Assembly (NCBI GenBank): GCA_027051315.1
Contig: JALTZE010000292.1
Span: 1 to 8,884, forward strand
Reading direction: 5' to 3'
DNA length: 8,884 nucleotides
Source: Micavibrio sp.
Lineage (GTDB): Bacteria > Pseudomonadota > Alphaproteobacteria > Micavibrionales > Micavibrionaceae
The notes below the pieces were generated by a model that was given only the letters and a program-made list of their open reading frames with translations, searched no databases and was not told the DNA's origin. The translations under genes and the position numbers were made by a program. Shown here piece after piece: positions 1-5,263 of this stretch (positions are counted from its first letter, which is position 1; each line of letters opens with the position of its first letter).

Positions 1-119
1 CAAGATTTGAACCAAAAAGCCAATATCTATATGCTATAATGGATAGCGTAGCTTTTAAAGATACACAAACCGCATTGGATATAGCAATAAAACATAAATC
101 AAATAGTAAGGGGAGATAA
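1..119 (+). CDS. 3' end of a small unrecognised gene (copy 1 of a duplicated gene)
   Basis: An open frame enters from the left edge and ends at TAA (117-119). Its 38 readable residues are identical to the C-terminal end of the 77-aa protein encoded on the other strand at 2634-2867. The visible part contains KSQYLYAIMDSVAFKD and ends in SKGR. No known domain is recognised. The nucleotide sequence is identical to the second copy except for two third-position-type changes at the very end (AGA/AGG for the last Arg, TAA/TGA for the stop), so the reading frame and stop are preserved. It converges with the DsbD-like gene, and an intrinsic terminator overlaps its stop codon. Start and upstream neighbours lie outside the window, so whether this copy is full length is unknown. 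Confidence 0.7.
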   Translation, partial: RFEPKSQYLYAIMDSVAFKDTQTALDIAIKHKSNSKGR

Positions 120-120
120 C
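1..120 (+). repeat. Inverted repeat, left arm (partner 2633-2752)
   Basis: Base i of this arm pairs with base 2753-i. Bases 1-115 are an exact reverse complement of 2638-2752; with mismatches only at 116 and 118, similarity continues to 120. The arm runs off the left edge, so the true repeat may be longer. It is made of coding sequence from a small duplicated gene. It and its partner enclose the DsbD-like/algH/DUF455 block. Confidence 0.95.
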
Positions 121-137
121 CTCCCCCTTATTTTTTT
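107..137 (+). terminator. Intrinsic terminator after duplicated gene copy 1
   Basis: The left arm TAAGGGGAG (107-115) pairs with CTCCCCCTTA (121-130), with one bulged C at 127. The loop has five bases (116-120), and seven T follow (131-137). The left arm lies in the last codons of the small gene and the loop contains its stop codon. The same hairpin could slow transcripts arriving from the DsbD-like gene on the other strand, but there its T-run is poor. Confidence 0.85.
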
Positions 138-160
138 ATATAATATATATAAATCATTTA

Positions 161-1069
161 TTATTTTTGGGATTTATCGCTCTTTCTTAGGGCTTCCTTT
201 ATAGGGTCTTTGAAATTAAATTCTCTTTCCAATGCTTTATTCCCAGAGGTAATTGTTACAGTAACTTTGTTACCATCCAAATCTGATTGAAGATTTACTG
301 GGTCGTTATTCGGAGCAGGAACGACTATTGTTGCTCTTCTTCTATCTGTTGGATTTACTGATATTATTGGCTTTTTTGTAAAAAGATAGTCTTTTTCGAA
401 TTCGATAAAAAAGTCAAAATTATTATATCCGCGTGAAGAAAATACATTAAATATTAATGCTCCTTTACTGATTACAGCTGTTTCAATTGCAAGATTTTTA
501 TTATTTTTCTTGGCTGGGAGTCCTCTAAAAGCAGCATTTACCATATATCCTCCGCCTGAAGGCATTAGCTCACCCGCCTTTATTGTAGAATTTATATGCA
601 AATCCTGAGGAACGCATATATCGCGGCAAACCATGAAATTAAGTTTTAAATCCACTACTGCATCTTTTGAAGTATCTAAAATATCAATTTCAAGCGGGAA
701 ACTAACTTTTCTTTTATATCCAAAATTCTGCATTCCAAAAATTTCATAACGAATTGGTGCTGGCCAGTTTACCTTTATAAAAGCAATATTTTTTGAATCG
801 TCATAATTAAATACTGGTGATAATCCTGTATCACCTGGCGTCCTCCAATATCCATGCCATCCATTGGCAAATTCTACGGCAAGAGCGGCTCTATGCCTTG
901 ATTTACTACCTATTGTTGCATATTCGGGATAATATTTTATCCTCATATAATCTGCCTTATCACTTTGAGGTACGTATCTATTACCGGGTCTTTTATTTTC
1001 TATTGCATATGATTGCGAAATAGTGGCAAATATGGCTATAATAACTAATAAAAATGTGATTTTTTTCAT
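161..1069 (-). CDS. Exported DsbD alpha-domain-like protein (stand-alone)
   Basis: A 302-aa predicted periplasmic protein. Residues 1-22 form a signal peptide: Lys-Lys, a hydrophobic core, then SQSYA as likely cleavage site. The mature part resembles the N-terminal domain of DsbD/ScsB-type thiol:disulfide reductases, with the family signature HGYWRTPGDTGLSP (about 72-85), a later NFGYK segment, and a Cys pair in VCRDICVP (Cys148 and Cys152). In DsbD this domain passes electrons from the membrane part to periplasmic partners. Here the eight-helix membrane domain and the thioredoxin domain are absent, so the electron source, if any, is unknown. Alphaproteobacteria commonly carry such a short version next to yqgE, which is divergent here across an 87-base gap. 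The ATG at 1069 is preferred because it places the signal peptide at the N-terminus; the ribosome site is weak. Family placement is fairly sure, redox role less so. Confidence 0.8.
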   Translation of the reverse strand: MKKITFLLVIIAIFATISQSYAIENKRPGNRYVPQSDKADYMRIKYYPEYATIGSKSRHRAALAVEFANGWHGYWRTPGDTGLSPVFNYDDSKNIAFIKVNWPAPIRYEIFGMQNFGYKRKVSFPLEIDILDTSKDAVVDLKLNFMVCRDICVPQDLHINSTIKAGELMPSGGGYMVNAAFRGLPAKKNNKNLAIETAVISKGALIFNVFSSRGYNNFDFFIEFEKDYLFTKKPIISVNPTDRRRATIVVPAPNNDPVNLQSDLDGNKVTVTITSGNKALEREFNFKDPIKEALRKSDKSQK

Positions 1070-1093
1070 ATTTCTTGCTTTTGTTATTGGTTT

Positions 1094-1123
1094 TTGTCTA
1101 GTTTATACCTAATTTATTATACT
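1094..1123 (+). promoter_or_regulatory. Candidate sigma70 promoter for algH-DUF455
   Basis: TTGTCT (1094-1099), 18-base spacer, TATACT (1118-1123), 33 bases before the algH ATG. A second -10-like TATGAT lies at 1123-1128. It overlaps the opposing promoter for the DsbD-like gene, so the two genes probably share one short divergent control region. Confidence 0.4.
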
Positions 1124-1130
1124 ATGATAA
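1102..1130 (-). promoter_or_regulatory. Candidate sigma70 promoter for the DsbD-like gene
   Basis: Read on the minus strand: TTATCA (1130-1125), 17-base spacer, TATAAA (1107-1102), about 32 bases before the ATG at 1069. Four of six bases fit the -35 consensus and five of six the -10. It overlaps the candidate promoter for algH on the other strand. In AT-rich DNA such matches are common, so confidence is moderate. Confidence 0.4.
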
Positions 1131-1156
1131 CATTAAATTAATTTTCGGTAAAAGAA

Positions 1157-1729
1157 ATGACAAAAAAAGATTATCTTATTGGGAAATTGTTGGTGTCGAT
1201 GCCTCAGATAGGTGACCCACGTTTTGATAAGTCAGTAATATTGATATGTGCACATGATGAAAACGGTGCGATGGGGCTTGTTATTAATAATATGATGGAT
1301 AATGTTGAATTTGCTGACTTGATAAAACAGCTTGATATATACCCTGATACCCCCGATAAACAGGTAACTAATATCCCAGTTTATGAAGGAGGTCCTGTTG
1401 ATACTGCTAGGGGATTTGTATTGCACGAAGCAACAAGTAAGCGAGATGATTCTATCGGTGTAAATTCAGAATTTTGCATTACTGGTACAATAGATGCGGT
1501 TAGGGATATAGTTTCAGGTAAAGGTCCTGATAATATGTTATTTATATTGGGATATGCAGGCTGGTCAGCGGGACAACTGGAAAAAGAATTACAAGAAAAT
1601 ACGTGGCTTACTGCCAATCCTGACCGTGAACTTATTTTTAATATTTCTCCAAATGATAAATGGGAAAGAGCTATATCTTCCATAGGTCTTGATTTATCTG
1701 CACTTTCACTTGACGCAGGGCATGCATAA
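1157..1729 (+). CDS. algH: YqgE/AlgH family protein (UPF0301)
   Basis: A 190-aa cytoplasmic protein matching the YqgE/AlgH family in length and in its conserved segments: LLVSMPQIGDPRFDKSVI near the N-terminus (11-28), ENGAMGLVIN (35-44), YEGGPV..RGFVLH (76-90), and LGYAGWSAGQLEKEL followed by NTWLTA (131-153). The biochemical role of the family is not settled; AlgH was named for an effect on alginate genes in Pseudomonas, which need not apply here. The ATG at 1157 gives the usual family N-terminus; upstream GGTAAAAGAA is a weak ribosome site. The downstream DUF455 gene follows after three bases, so the two are almost certainly cotranscribed. The DsbD-like gene is divergent, a neighbour order often seen in alphaproteobacteria. 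Confidence 0.93.
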   Translation: MTKKDYLIGKLLVSMPQIGDPRFDKSVILICAHDENGAMGLVINNMMDNVEFADLIKQLDIYPDTPDKQVTNIPVYEGGPVDTARGFVLHEATSKRDDSIGVNSEFCITGTIDAVRDIVSGKGPDNMLFILGYAGWSAGQLEKELQENTWLTANPDRELIFNISPNDKWERAISSIGLDLSALSLDAGHA

Positions 1730-1732
1730 TTG

Positions 1733-2560
1733 ATGGAAAATTGTTTATCTGGATTTTCGTTACAGGTTCTTAATGAACCAAATCCGTGGAAAAAGGCAGA
1801 AAAAACAATAAAATTTGCTAAAGAATGGCTAAATAGCGATAATATAACAATCGGTAATAATGATGTACCGAAGCGCCCTGCTCGCCCCCAAAAACCTGAG
1901 CTTAAACTCCCTAAAGATATGCCTAAAAGAAGAAAGGCTGGCTCAAAAGCTGGAAAGATTGCTTTGTTACATGCTCTTGCACATATCGAGCTTAATGCAA
2001 TTGACCTTGCTTGGGACTTGATGGCACGATTTCATAAATATTCTTGGCAACAAGCAAAAGAAAATGAATTTTCTTTACCACGAGAATTTTATAATGACTG
2101 GGTTAAGGTAGCAGACGATGAAGCACGGCATTTTCTTATGATTTCTGAAAGATTACGTGATTTAGAGGCAGAATATGGAGATTTACCTGCTCATGACGGG
2201 CTTTGGGAATCTGCTATTCAAACTTCACATGATTTTGCCGCACGTTTGGCTGTAGTTCCAATGGTGTTAGAAGCACGAGGACTAGATGTTACGCCGGCAA
2301 TGGCAGATGCTATGGAAAAACAGGGGGATATTAAGACTGCAAATATGATAAAGATTATCCATGATGAAGAAATAACTCACGTTGCCGCAGGAAAAAGATG
2401 GTTTCAACATTGGTGTGATTTTCATGGATATGCAATAGATGAATATTGGCAAAAATTGGTTATAAAATATTTTAATGGTAATTTAAAACGCCCATTTAAT
2501 CATGATAGTAGATTAGAAGCAGGAATGTTAAGACATTGGTATGAGCCTTTGGGGGTATGA
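1733..2560 (+). CDS. DUF455 ferritin-like protein
   Basis: A 275-aa helical protein of the DUF455 family, related to ferritin-like di-iron proteins such as MiaE. Candidate metal ligands appear in family order: HIELNAIDL (Glu86, with His84 nearby), DDEARHF (Glu130, His133), LEARGLDVTP (Glu180) and HDEEITH (Glu212/Glu213, His216). This spacing (E, ExxH, E, ExxH) is the classic di-iron pattern, so an oxidase or hydroxylase activity is plausible, though the substrate is unknown. The ATG at 1733 is preferred over the TTG at 1730; both lie directly after the algH stop, suggesting translational coupling. The C-terminus HWYEPLGV looks close to the normal family end. An imperfect 16-base tandem duplication straddles the stop codon. 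It converges with the 77-aa gene. Confidence 0.88.
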   Translation: MENCLSGFSLQVLNEPNPWKKAEKTIKFAKEWLNSDNITIGNNDVPKRPARPQKPELKLPKDMPKRRKAGSKAGKIALLHALAHIELNAIDLAWDLMARFHKYSWQQAKENEFSLPREFYNDWVKVADDEARHFLMISERLRDLEAEYGDLPAHDGLWESAIQTSHDFAARLAVVPMVLEARGLDVTPAMADAMEKQGDIKTANMIKIIHDEEITHVAAGKRWFQHWCDFHGYAIDEYWQKLVIKYFNGNLKRPFNHDSRLEAGMLRHWYEPLGV

Positions 2561-2569
2561 GCCATTGAG
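2538..2569 (+). repeat. Imperfect 16-base tandem duplication over the DUF455 stop
   Basis: Two adjacent 16-base units both begin GGTATGAGCC (2538-2547 and 2554-2563) and agree at 14 of 16 positions. The first unit encodes part of the DUF455 tail (WYEPLG). The second is read in another frame and supplies the TGA stop at 2558-2560. Because 16 is not a multiple of three, a slippage event could have set the present C-terminus. Confidence 0.6.
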
Positions 2570-2615
2570 TGAATAAAAAATTCCACTACTTTTTGGCAAT
2601 AACTAAAATTAGCGT

Positions 2616-2648
2616 AAAGAAAAAGTAAGGGTGTCACCTCCCCTTACT
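2616..2648 (-). terminator. Intrinsic terminator after duplicated gene copy 2
   Basis: On the minus strand AGTAAGGG (2648-2641) pairs with CCCTTACT (2631-2624) around a nine-base loop. A T-rich tail, interrupted once by C, follows (2623-2616). As at copy 1, the left arm is the last coding bases of the small gene and the stop codon sits in the loop, but the right arm has a different sequence. Read on the + strand the same stem could also end the algH-DUF455 transcript, with a weaker T-run. Confidence 0.75.
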
Positions 2649-2752
2649 ATTTGATTTATGTTTTATTGCTATATCCAATGCGGTTTGTGTATCTTTAAAA
2701 GCTACGCTATCCATTATAGCATATAGATATTGGCTTTTTGGTTCAAATCTTG
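2633..2752 (-). repeat. Inverted repeat, right arm (partner 1-120)
   Basis: This is the reverse complement of 1-120, exact over 2638-2752. It covers the last 38 codons and stop of the 77-aa gene. Where the match ends on the gene's 5' side cannot be told because the left arm is cut by the window edge. Confidence 0.95.
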
Positions 2753-2867
2753 CGACCTTATTTAGCTTTGATACAAAAATCCTGTATTTTTTTTCATATT
2801 CCTCAGATAATTCTTTGCAATTATCATTAGGAGGATTAAGTTTCTTGAATTCTTTTTTCATTTTCAT
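2634..2867 (-). CDS. Small unrecognised protein, 77 aa (copy 2)
   Basis: I do not recognise this protein. It is highly charged and probably helical at the N-terminus (MKMKKEFKK, then EELS-like acidic/basic stretches to about residue 35), followed by a conserved-looking tail with SQYLYAIMDSVAFKD and TALDIAIKHK. It has no signal peptide, membrane segment or Cys pair. The reality of the gene is supported by its second copy at 1-119, which keeps frame and stop. It also has a GGGGA ribosome site ten bases before the ATG at 2867, and its start lies 24 bases after the stop of the 164-aa gene in the same direction. A second in-frame ATG lies two codons downstream. It is followed by a terminator. Function unknown. 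Confidence 0.75.
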   Translation of the reverse strand: MKMKKEFKKLNPPNDNCKELSEEYEKKYRIFVSKLNKVARFEPKSQYLYAIMDSVAFKDTQTALDIAIKHKSNSKGR

Positions 2868-2871
2868 TGTA

Positions 2872-2884
2872 ATTTTTCCCCATA
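2872..2884 (-). promoter_or_regulatory. Leader motif with ribosome site of the 77-aa gene
   Basis: Minus-strand TATGGGGAAAAAT, identical to the 13 bases before the 164-aa gene (3388-3400). The GGGGA core acts as a plausible Shine-Dalgarno, ten bases from the ATG at 2867. Confidence 0.5.
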
Positions 2885-2891
2885 CTATACT

Positions 2892-3386
2892 CTATACTGC
2901 TTTTTTCATATTTGTTTGAAAATTATTGTTAAAGTTAAGCTTTTGCTCAAACATTTTGCTTTGGAATGTACGGGCAAGACCATAATTAACCACTGTTTTA
3001 CGTGCTTTTTTCATGCGCTCATAATTTGGTGATATTTTGCTCATATATCTATCGAACATAAACATAAAATCAGCATAAGCATTTCTGTATAAAGAATATA
3101 AATCTCTTATTTTATTTATGATTATTTTTTGTTCTTTTTTGATAAAGAAAAGTTCTGCTTCAAGCATACGTTCTTTTGCTTGTAAATCTCTATATTCAGA
3201 AATCATTTCCCTTATATGCGACCTGAAACGGCATGAAATCTCTGACATTTGCAAAACTTCCATACATTGCAAATCTTCGTCTTTGGTGGTTTTGCTACCT
3301 AAATAATCTATTATTGCCTGAGCAGTTATATCACCATGTTTTGACCTTATCTCTTCGATAAGATTATTATCTATTATATTAGTCAT
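2892..3386 (-). CDS. Unrecognised helical protein, 164 aa
   Basis: I cannot assign a family. The ATG at 3386 (start MTNIIDNNL) is chosen over the upstream ATG at 3425 because GGGGA lies seven bases before it; the longer form would add 13 residues translated through that ribosome site. Residues about 5-35 could form a small helical bundle (IEEIRSKHGDITAQAI). Residues about 50-125 are rich in alternating charged and hydrophobic residues (REMISEYRDLQAKERMLEAELF, split here as REMISEYRDLQ then AKERMLEAELF) and probably form a long helix or coiled coil. The tail is basic and Asn-rich, ending NMKKAV. There is no signal peptide or membrane segment. It is first in an operon with the 77-aa gene and divergent from the XRE regulator. 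A structural, adaptor or phage-derived role would all be guesses. Confidence 0.7.
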   Translation of the reverse strand: MTNIIDNNLIEEIRSKHGDITAQAIIDYLGSKTTKDEDLQCMEVLQMSEISCRFRSHIREMISEYRDLQAKERMLEAELFFIKKEQKIIINKIRDLYSLYRNAYADFMFMFDRYMSKISPNYERMKKARKTVVNYGLARTFQSKMFEQKLNFNNNFQTNMKKAV

Positions 3387-3387
3387 T

Positions 3388-3400
3388 ATTTTTCCCCATA
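3388..3400 (-). promoter_or_regulatory. Leader motif with ribosome site of the 164-aa gene
   Basis: Minus-strand TATGGGGAAAAAT, the same 13-mer as at 2872-2884. The GGGGA core lies seven bases before ATG 3386 and decides that start over the upstream ATG at 3425. Confidence 0.5.
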
Positions 3401-3433
3401 TAGTTATTAAGTTAATAATTTCCACACTCTCTA

Positions 3434-3455
3434 AATAATGAAATTATTCATTATT
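3434..3455. repeat. Perfect 9-base inverted repeat, candidate operator
   Basis: AATAATGAA (3434-3442) and TTCATTATT (3447-3455) are perfect reverse complements around ATTA. It lies between the candidate promoter and the start of the 164-aa gene, where a repressor bound to it would block that operon. It could also be a leader hairpin, but the stem is almost all A-T pairs. Confidence 0.4.
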
Positions 3456-3478
3456 ACAGTTTTTATGCTGTTTAGGCA

Positions 3479-3507
3479 GTTTTACAGCTATTGTATTAAA
3501 GTGTCAA
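3479..3507 (-). promoter_or_regulatory. Candidate promoter for the 164-aa/77-aa operon
   Basis: A perfect minus-strand -35 TTGACA (3507-3502), a 17-base spacer and a -10-like TAAAAC (3484-3479, four of six). Transcription would start near 3472, about 85 bases before the ATG at 3386, and pass through the inverted repeat at 3434-3455. Confidence 0.45.
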
Positions 3508-3519
3508 GCAATTTTTCTG

Positions 3520-3547
3520 TTGCAATTGCATAAAAAATGCTTATAAT
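3520..3547 (+). promoter_or_regulatory. Promoter for the XRE-formyltransferase operon, with palindrome
   Basis: TTGCAA (3520-3525), 16-base spacer, perfect TATAAT (3542-3547), about 54 bases before the XRE ATG. The 10-base palindrome TGCAATTGCA (3521-3530) covers the -35 box, and GCAT/ATGC arms (3528-3531, 3537-3540) lie in the spacer. Such placement suits an operator for autorepression by the XRE protein, which is an inference. Confidence 0.5.
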
Positions 3548-3601
3548 CTGTAACATTGAAATTTATTAATTTACACTTAACAAATATTGAAGTTATGAAA
3601 A

Positions 3602-4276
3602 ATGAGAATATCTATCGCACAAGTTAAAGCAGCAAGAAGTTTACTAGGGTGGTCACAAAAAGATTTATCAATAAAATCAGGTGTTCCTCTCCAGATTATT
3701 CAAAATATAGATGCAGGACGAAAAAAATCTCCTGCCCAAGATGAGTGGGATGCTGTAACAGAAACTATAGAAAATGCTGGTATAGAATTTATTGAATGTG
3801 ATGGAGTAAGGAGAAAACAAGAATATATAAAAAAATTTAAAGGTAGCGCTGGTTTTAAAGAATTTATGGAAATGGTATATGAGGAAGCAAATAAAAATGG
3901 AGGAAATTTTTGTATATATAACGCTTCACCATCCAAATGGAAATTATTAGTAAATGATGATTGGAATAAAATGCATATCGCCCGTATGACCGAGGTATTT
4001 AAAAGGGGGAATCTTCATTTTAGAATAACATGTCCATATAGTGATGCTAATTTTATGGGTAGAGATTATGCAGAATATAGGTATATACCAAATGAAAAAT
4101 GGAATGAGAGGTCGTTTTATATATTTGGTAAATATGTAGCAATTCTTATCTTTAATAAAAAAGATGTAGAGATAATTTTATTTAGAGACAGAATAGTAGC
4201 CGATACATTCCTCGATATTTTTAATACTATATGGAATACGATAGAAGCACTTCCTATAGATAATAAGTATAGGTGA
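3602..4276 (+). CDS. XRE-type HTH regulator with TrmB/PLD-like C-terminal domain
   Basis: A 224-aa likely DNA-binding protein. Residues about 3-65 are a Cro/C1-type helix-turn-helix (VKAARSLLGWSQKDLSIKSG, then VPLQIIQNIDAGRK) followed by AGIEFIECDGVRR, the layout of short alphaproteobacterial XRE regulators. Residues about 75-224 form a separate mixed alpha/beta region (NFCIYNASPSKWKLL, FRITCP, GKYVAILIFN, VEIILFRDRIVADTFLDIF). Its end, a strand then 'DR..ADTFLDIFNTIW', recalls the degenerate phospholipase-D-like sensor domain of TrmB-type regulators; no HKD catalytic motif is present, so sensing rather than catalysis is more likely. That comparison is from memory and uncertain. The ATG at 3602 is preferred; an ATG at 3595 opens only a ten-codon frame. 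The gene is followed directly by a formyltransferase whose ribosome site overlaps this stop codon, so the two are coexpressed. Confidence 0.8.
   Translation: MRISIAQVKAARSLLGWSQKDLSIKSGVPLQIIQNIDAGRKKSPAQDEWDAVTETIENAGIEFIECDGVRRKQEYIKKFKGSAGFKEFMEMVYEEANKNGGNFCIYNASPSKWKLLVNDDWNKMHIARMTEVFKRGNLHFRITCPYSDANFMGRDYAEYRYIPNEKWNERSFYIFGKYVAILIFNKKDVEIILFRDRIVADTFLDIFNTIWNTIEALPIDNKYR
4271..4276 (+). promoter_or_regulatory. Ribosome site of the formyltransferase inside the XRE stop
   Basis: AGGTGA at 4271-4276 contains the TGA stop of the XRE gene and lies nine bases before ATG 4286. It supports ATG 4286 rather than the TTG at 4277 as the start, and suggests translational coupling. Confidence 0.65.
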
Positions 4277-4285
4277 TTGCTTATT

Positions 4286-5203
4286 ATGAATAGTAATAAA
4301 ATTGCGTTATTTGTTGGGCTTGATGCTATTGGACTTGAGATAATAAATCAAATAGTACCTAGACTTGTTGAAAATGAATTAGAGCCAGTTTTTTATAACA
4401 TATGCTCTGAAAAAAATAGAGAGTTCAAAGTATCTCCATTGCCTGATTTAGGGTTTTATGATGAAACATTATTGGAAGAAGTAATTTATCCATTTATTGA
4501 AAAATATAATCCTGATGCAGACCTTAAAAGCTATGAACAGCTTTCTGATAAATTTAATATTGAACATTATAAGGTTACAGATATTAATAGTGTAACTTTT
4601 AATGATAAGTTAGTTGGAGCCATTAGTATCAGATTTAGGCAAATATTTGACACTGATACAATATCTGACATTTATAGAAAATCAGGTTTTTTTTGGAATT
4701 TACATGGTGGTTTATTGCCAAAATATAGAGGGATTCTGGCTGCTTATTGGGCTAAAGTTAATGGTGAGAATGAATATGGATGGTCTCTTCATAATATAGC
4801 AAAAAATGGTAAGATTGATGCGGGAAAAATTATTTCATCAAAAACAATTCCTTTTGTTACCACCCAAAGTTTAAGAAAATTGTATGTTGATATGATTCCT
4901 CATGGTGCAGAGATGATACTGGAATCAATTTCTGATATACTTTCCGGTACACTTATACCTCAAATTGTACAGAAAGAAGAGAATGCTAGATATTATCCAT
5001 CTCCTACTGAAGAACAAATAAACAAAGAAGGTCTTGTGTATTGTTCTCCAAAAGAAGCATTGGAATATTATGTATCAAGATATGGTGGTTATAATATTCA
5101 TAATAGAGAATATTTAAGAAATATGCTTATCCAGAGAATTTTAGAACACGAGCAATCAAAAGTAAGTCCTTTTGAATTTGATACTTCTTTAAAATTTGGT
5201 TAG
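4286..5203 (+). CDS. Formyltransferase-fold enzyme, substrate unknown
   Basis: A 305-aa cytoplasmic protein with the folate-dependent formyltransferase core (Fmt/PurN/ArnA-type). The signature WNLHGGLLPKYRG (137-149) and GKIDAGKII (175-183) supply the catalytic triad Asn138, His140 and Asp178, all intact. The spacing fits the family, so it probably moves a formyl group from 10-formyl-tetrahydrofolate to an amine. It is unlikely to be the housekeeping Fmt: the N-terminus lacks the usual MRIVFMGTP-like start, residues 40-110 contain an insertion-like region, and the C-terminal 75 residues (YYPSPTEEQ..., CSPKEALEYYVSRYGG) do not look like the tRNA-binding OB domain. A sugar or other small amine is a possible substrate, but no sugar-biosynthesis genes lie nearby. 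The start is set by AGGTGA nine bases upstream. It converges with the fad operon, with only 60 bases between. Confidence 0.82.
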   Translation: MNSNKIALFVGLDAIGLEIINQIVPRLVENELEPVFYNICSEKNREFKVSPLPDLGFYDETLLEEVIYPFIEKYNPDADLKSYEQLSDKFNIEHYKVTDINSVTFNDKLVGAISIRFRQIFDTDTISDIYRKSGFFWNLHGGLLPKYRGILAAYWAKVNGENEYGWSLHNIAKNGKIDAGKIISSKTIPFVTTQSLRKLYVDMIPHGAEMILESISDILSGTLIPQIVQKEENARYYPSPTEEQINKEGLVYCSPKEALEYYVSRYGGYNIHNREYLRNMLIQRILEHEQSKVSPFEFDTSLKFG

Positions 5204-5263
5204 TTATAAATTTCCTCCTACTTTCTGCGTCTATTGCTATGTAACTAATTGGAAAAAATAATT

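Noticed and set aside
1..120. Assembly or amplification mirror artefact as the explanation of the inverted repeat
   Set aside because: A mirror artefact should be exact and continue through the junction. Here there are two silent differences, and the sequences beyond 120 and 2633 are unrelated while each still forms a terminator. It is not fully excluded without the left flank.
1381..1683. A 100-codon minus-strand frame inside algH
   Set aside because: It is a shadow of the clearly recognised algH coding sequence; its translation shows no family features.
3595..3627. A ten-codon frame (ATG at 3595) overlapping the XRE start, possible leader peptide
   Set aside because: It has no clear ribosome site and no attenuator-like structure, and such short frames are common by chance in AT-rich DNA.
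5204..5263. Bidirectional terminator between the formyltransferase and FadN-like genes
   Set aside because: The A/T-rich stretch near 5249-5270 has only short A-T palindromes with almost no loop; no GC stem precedes a T-run on either strand.
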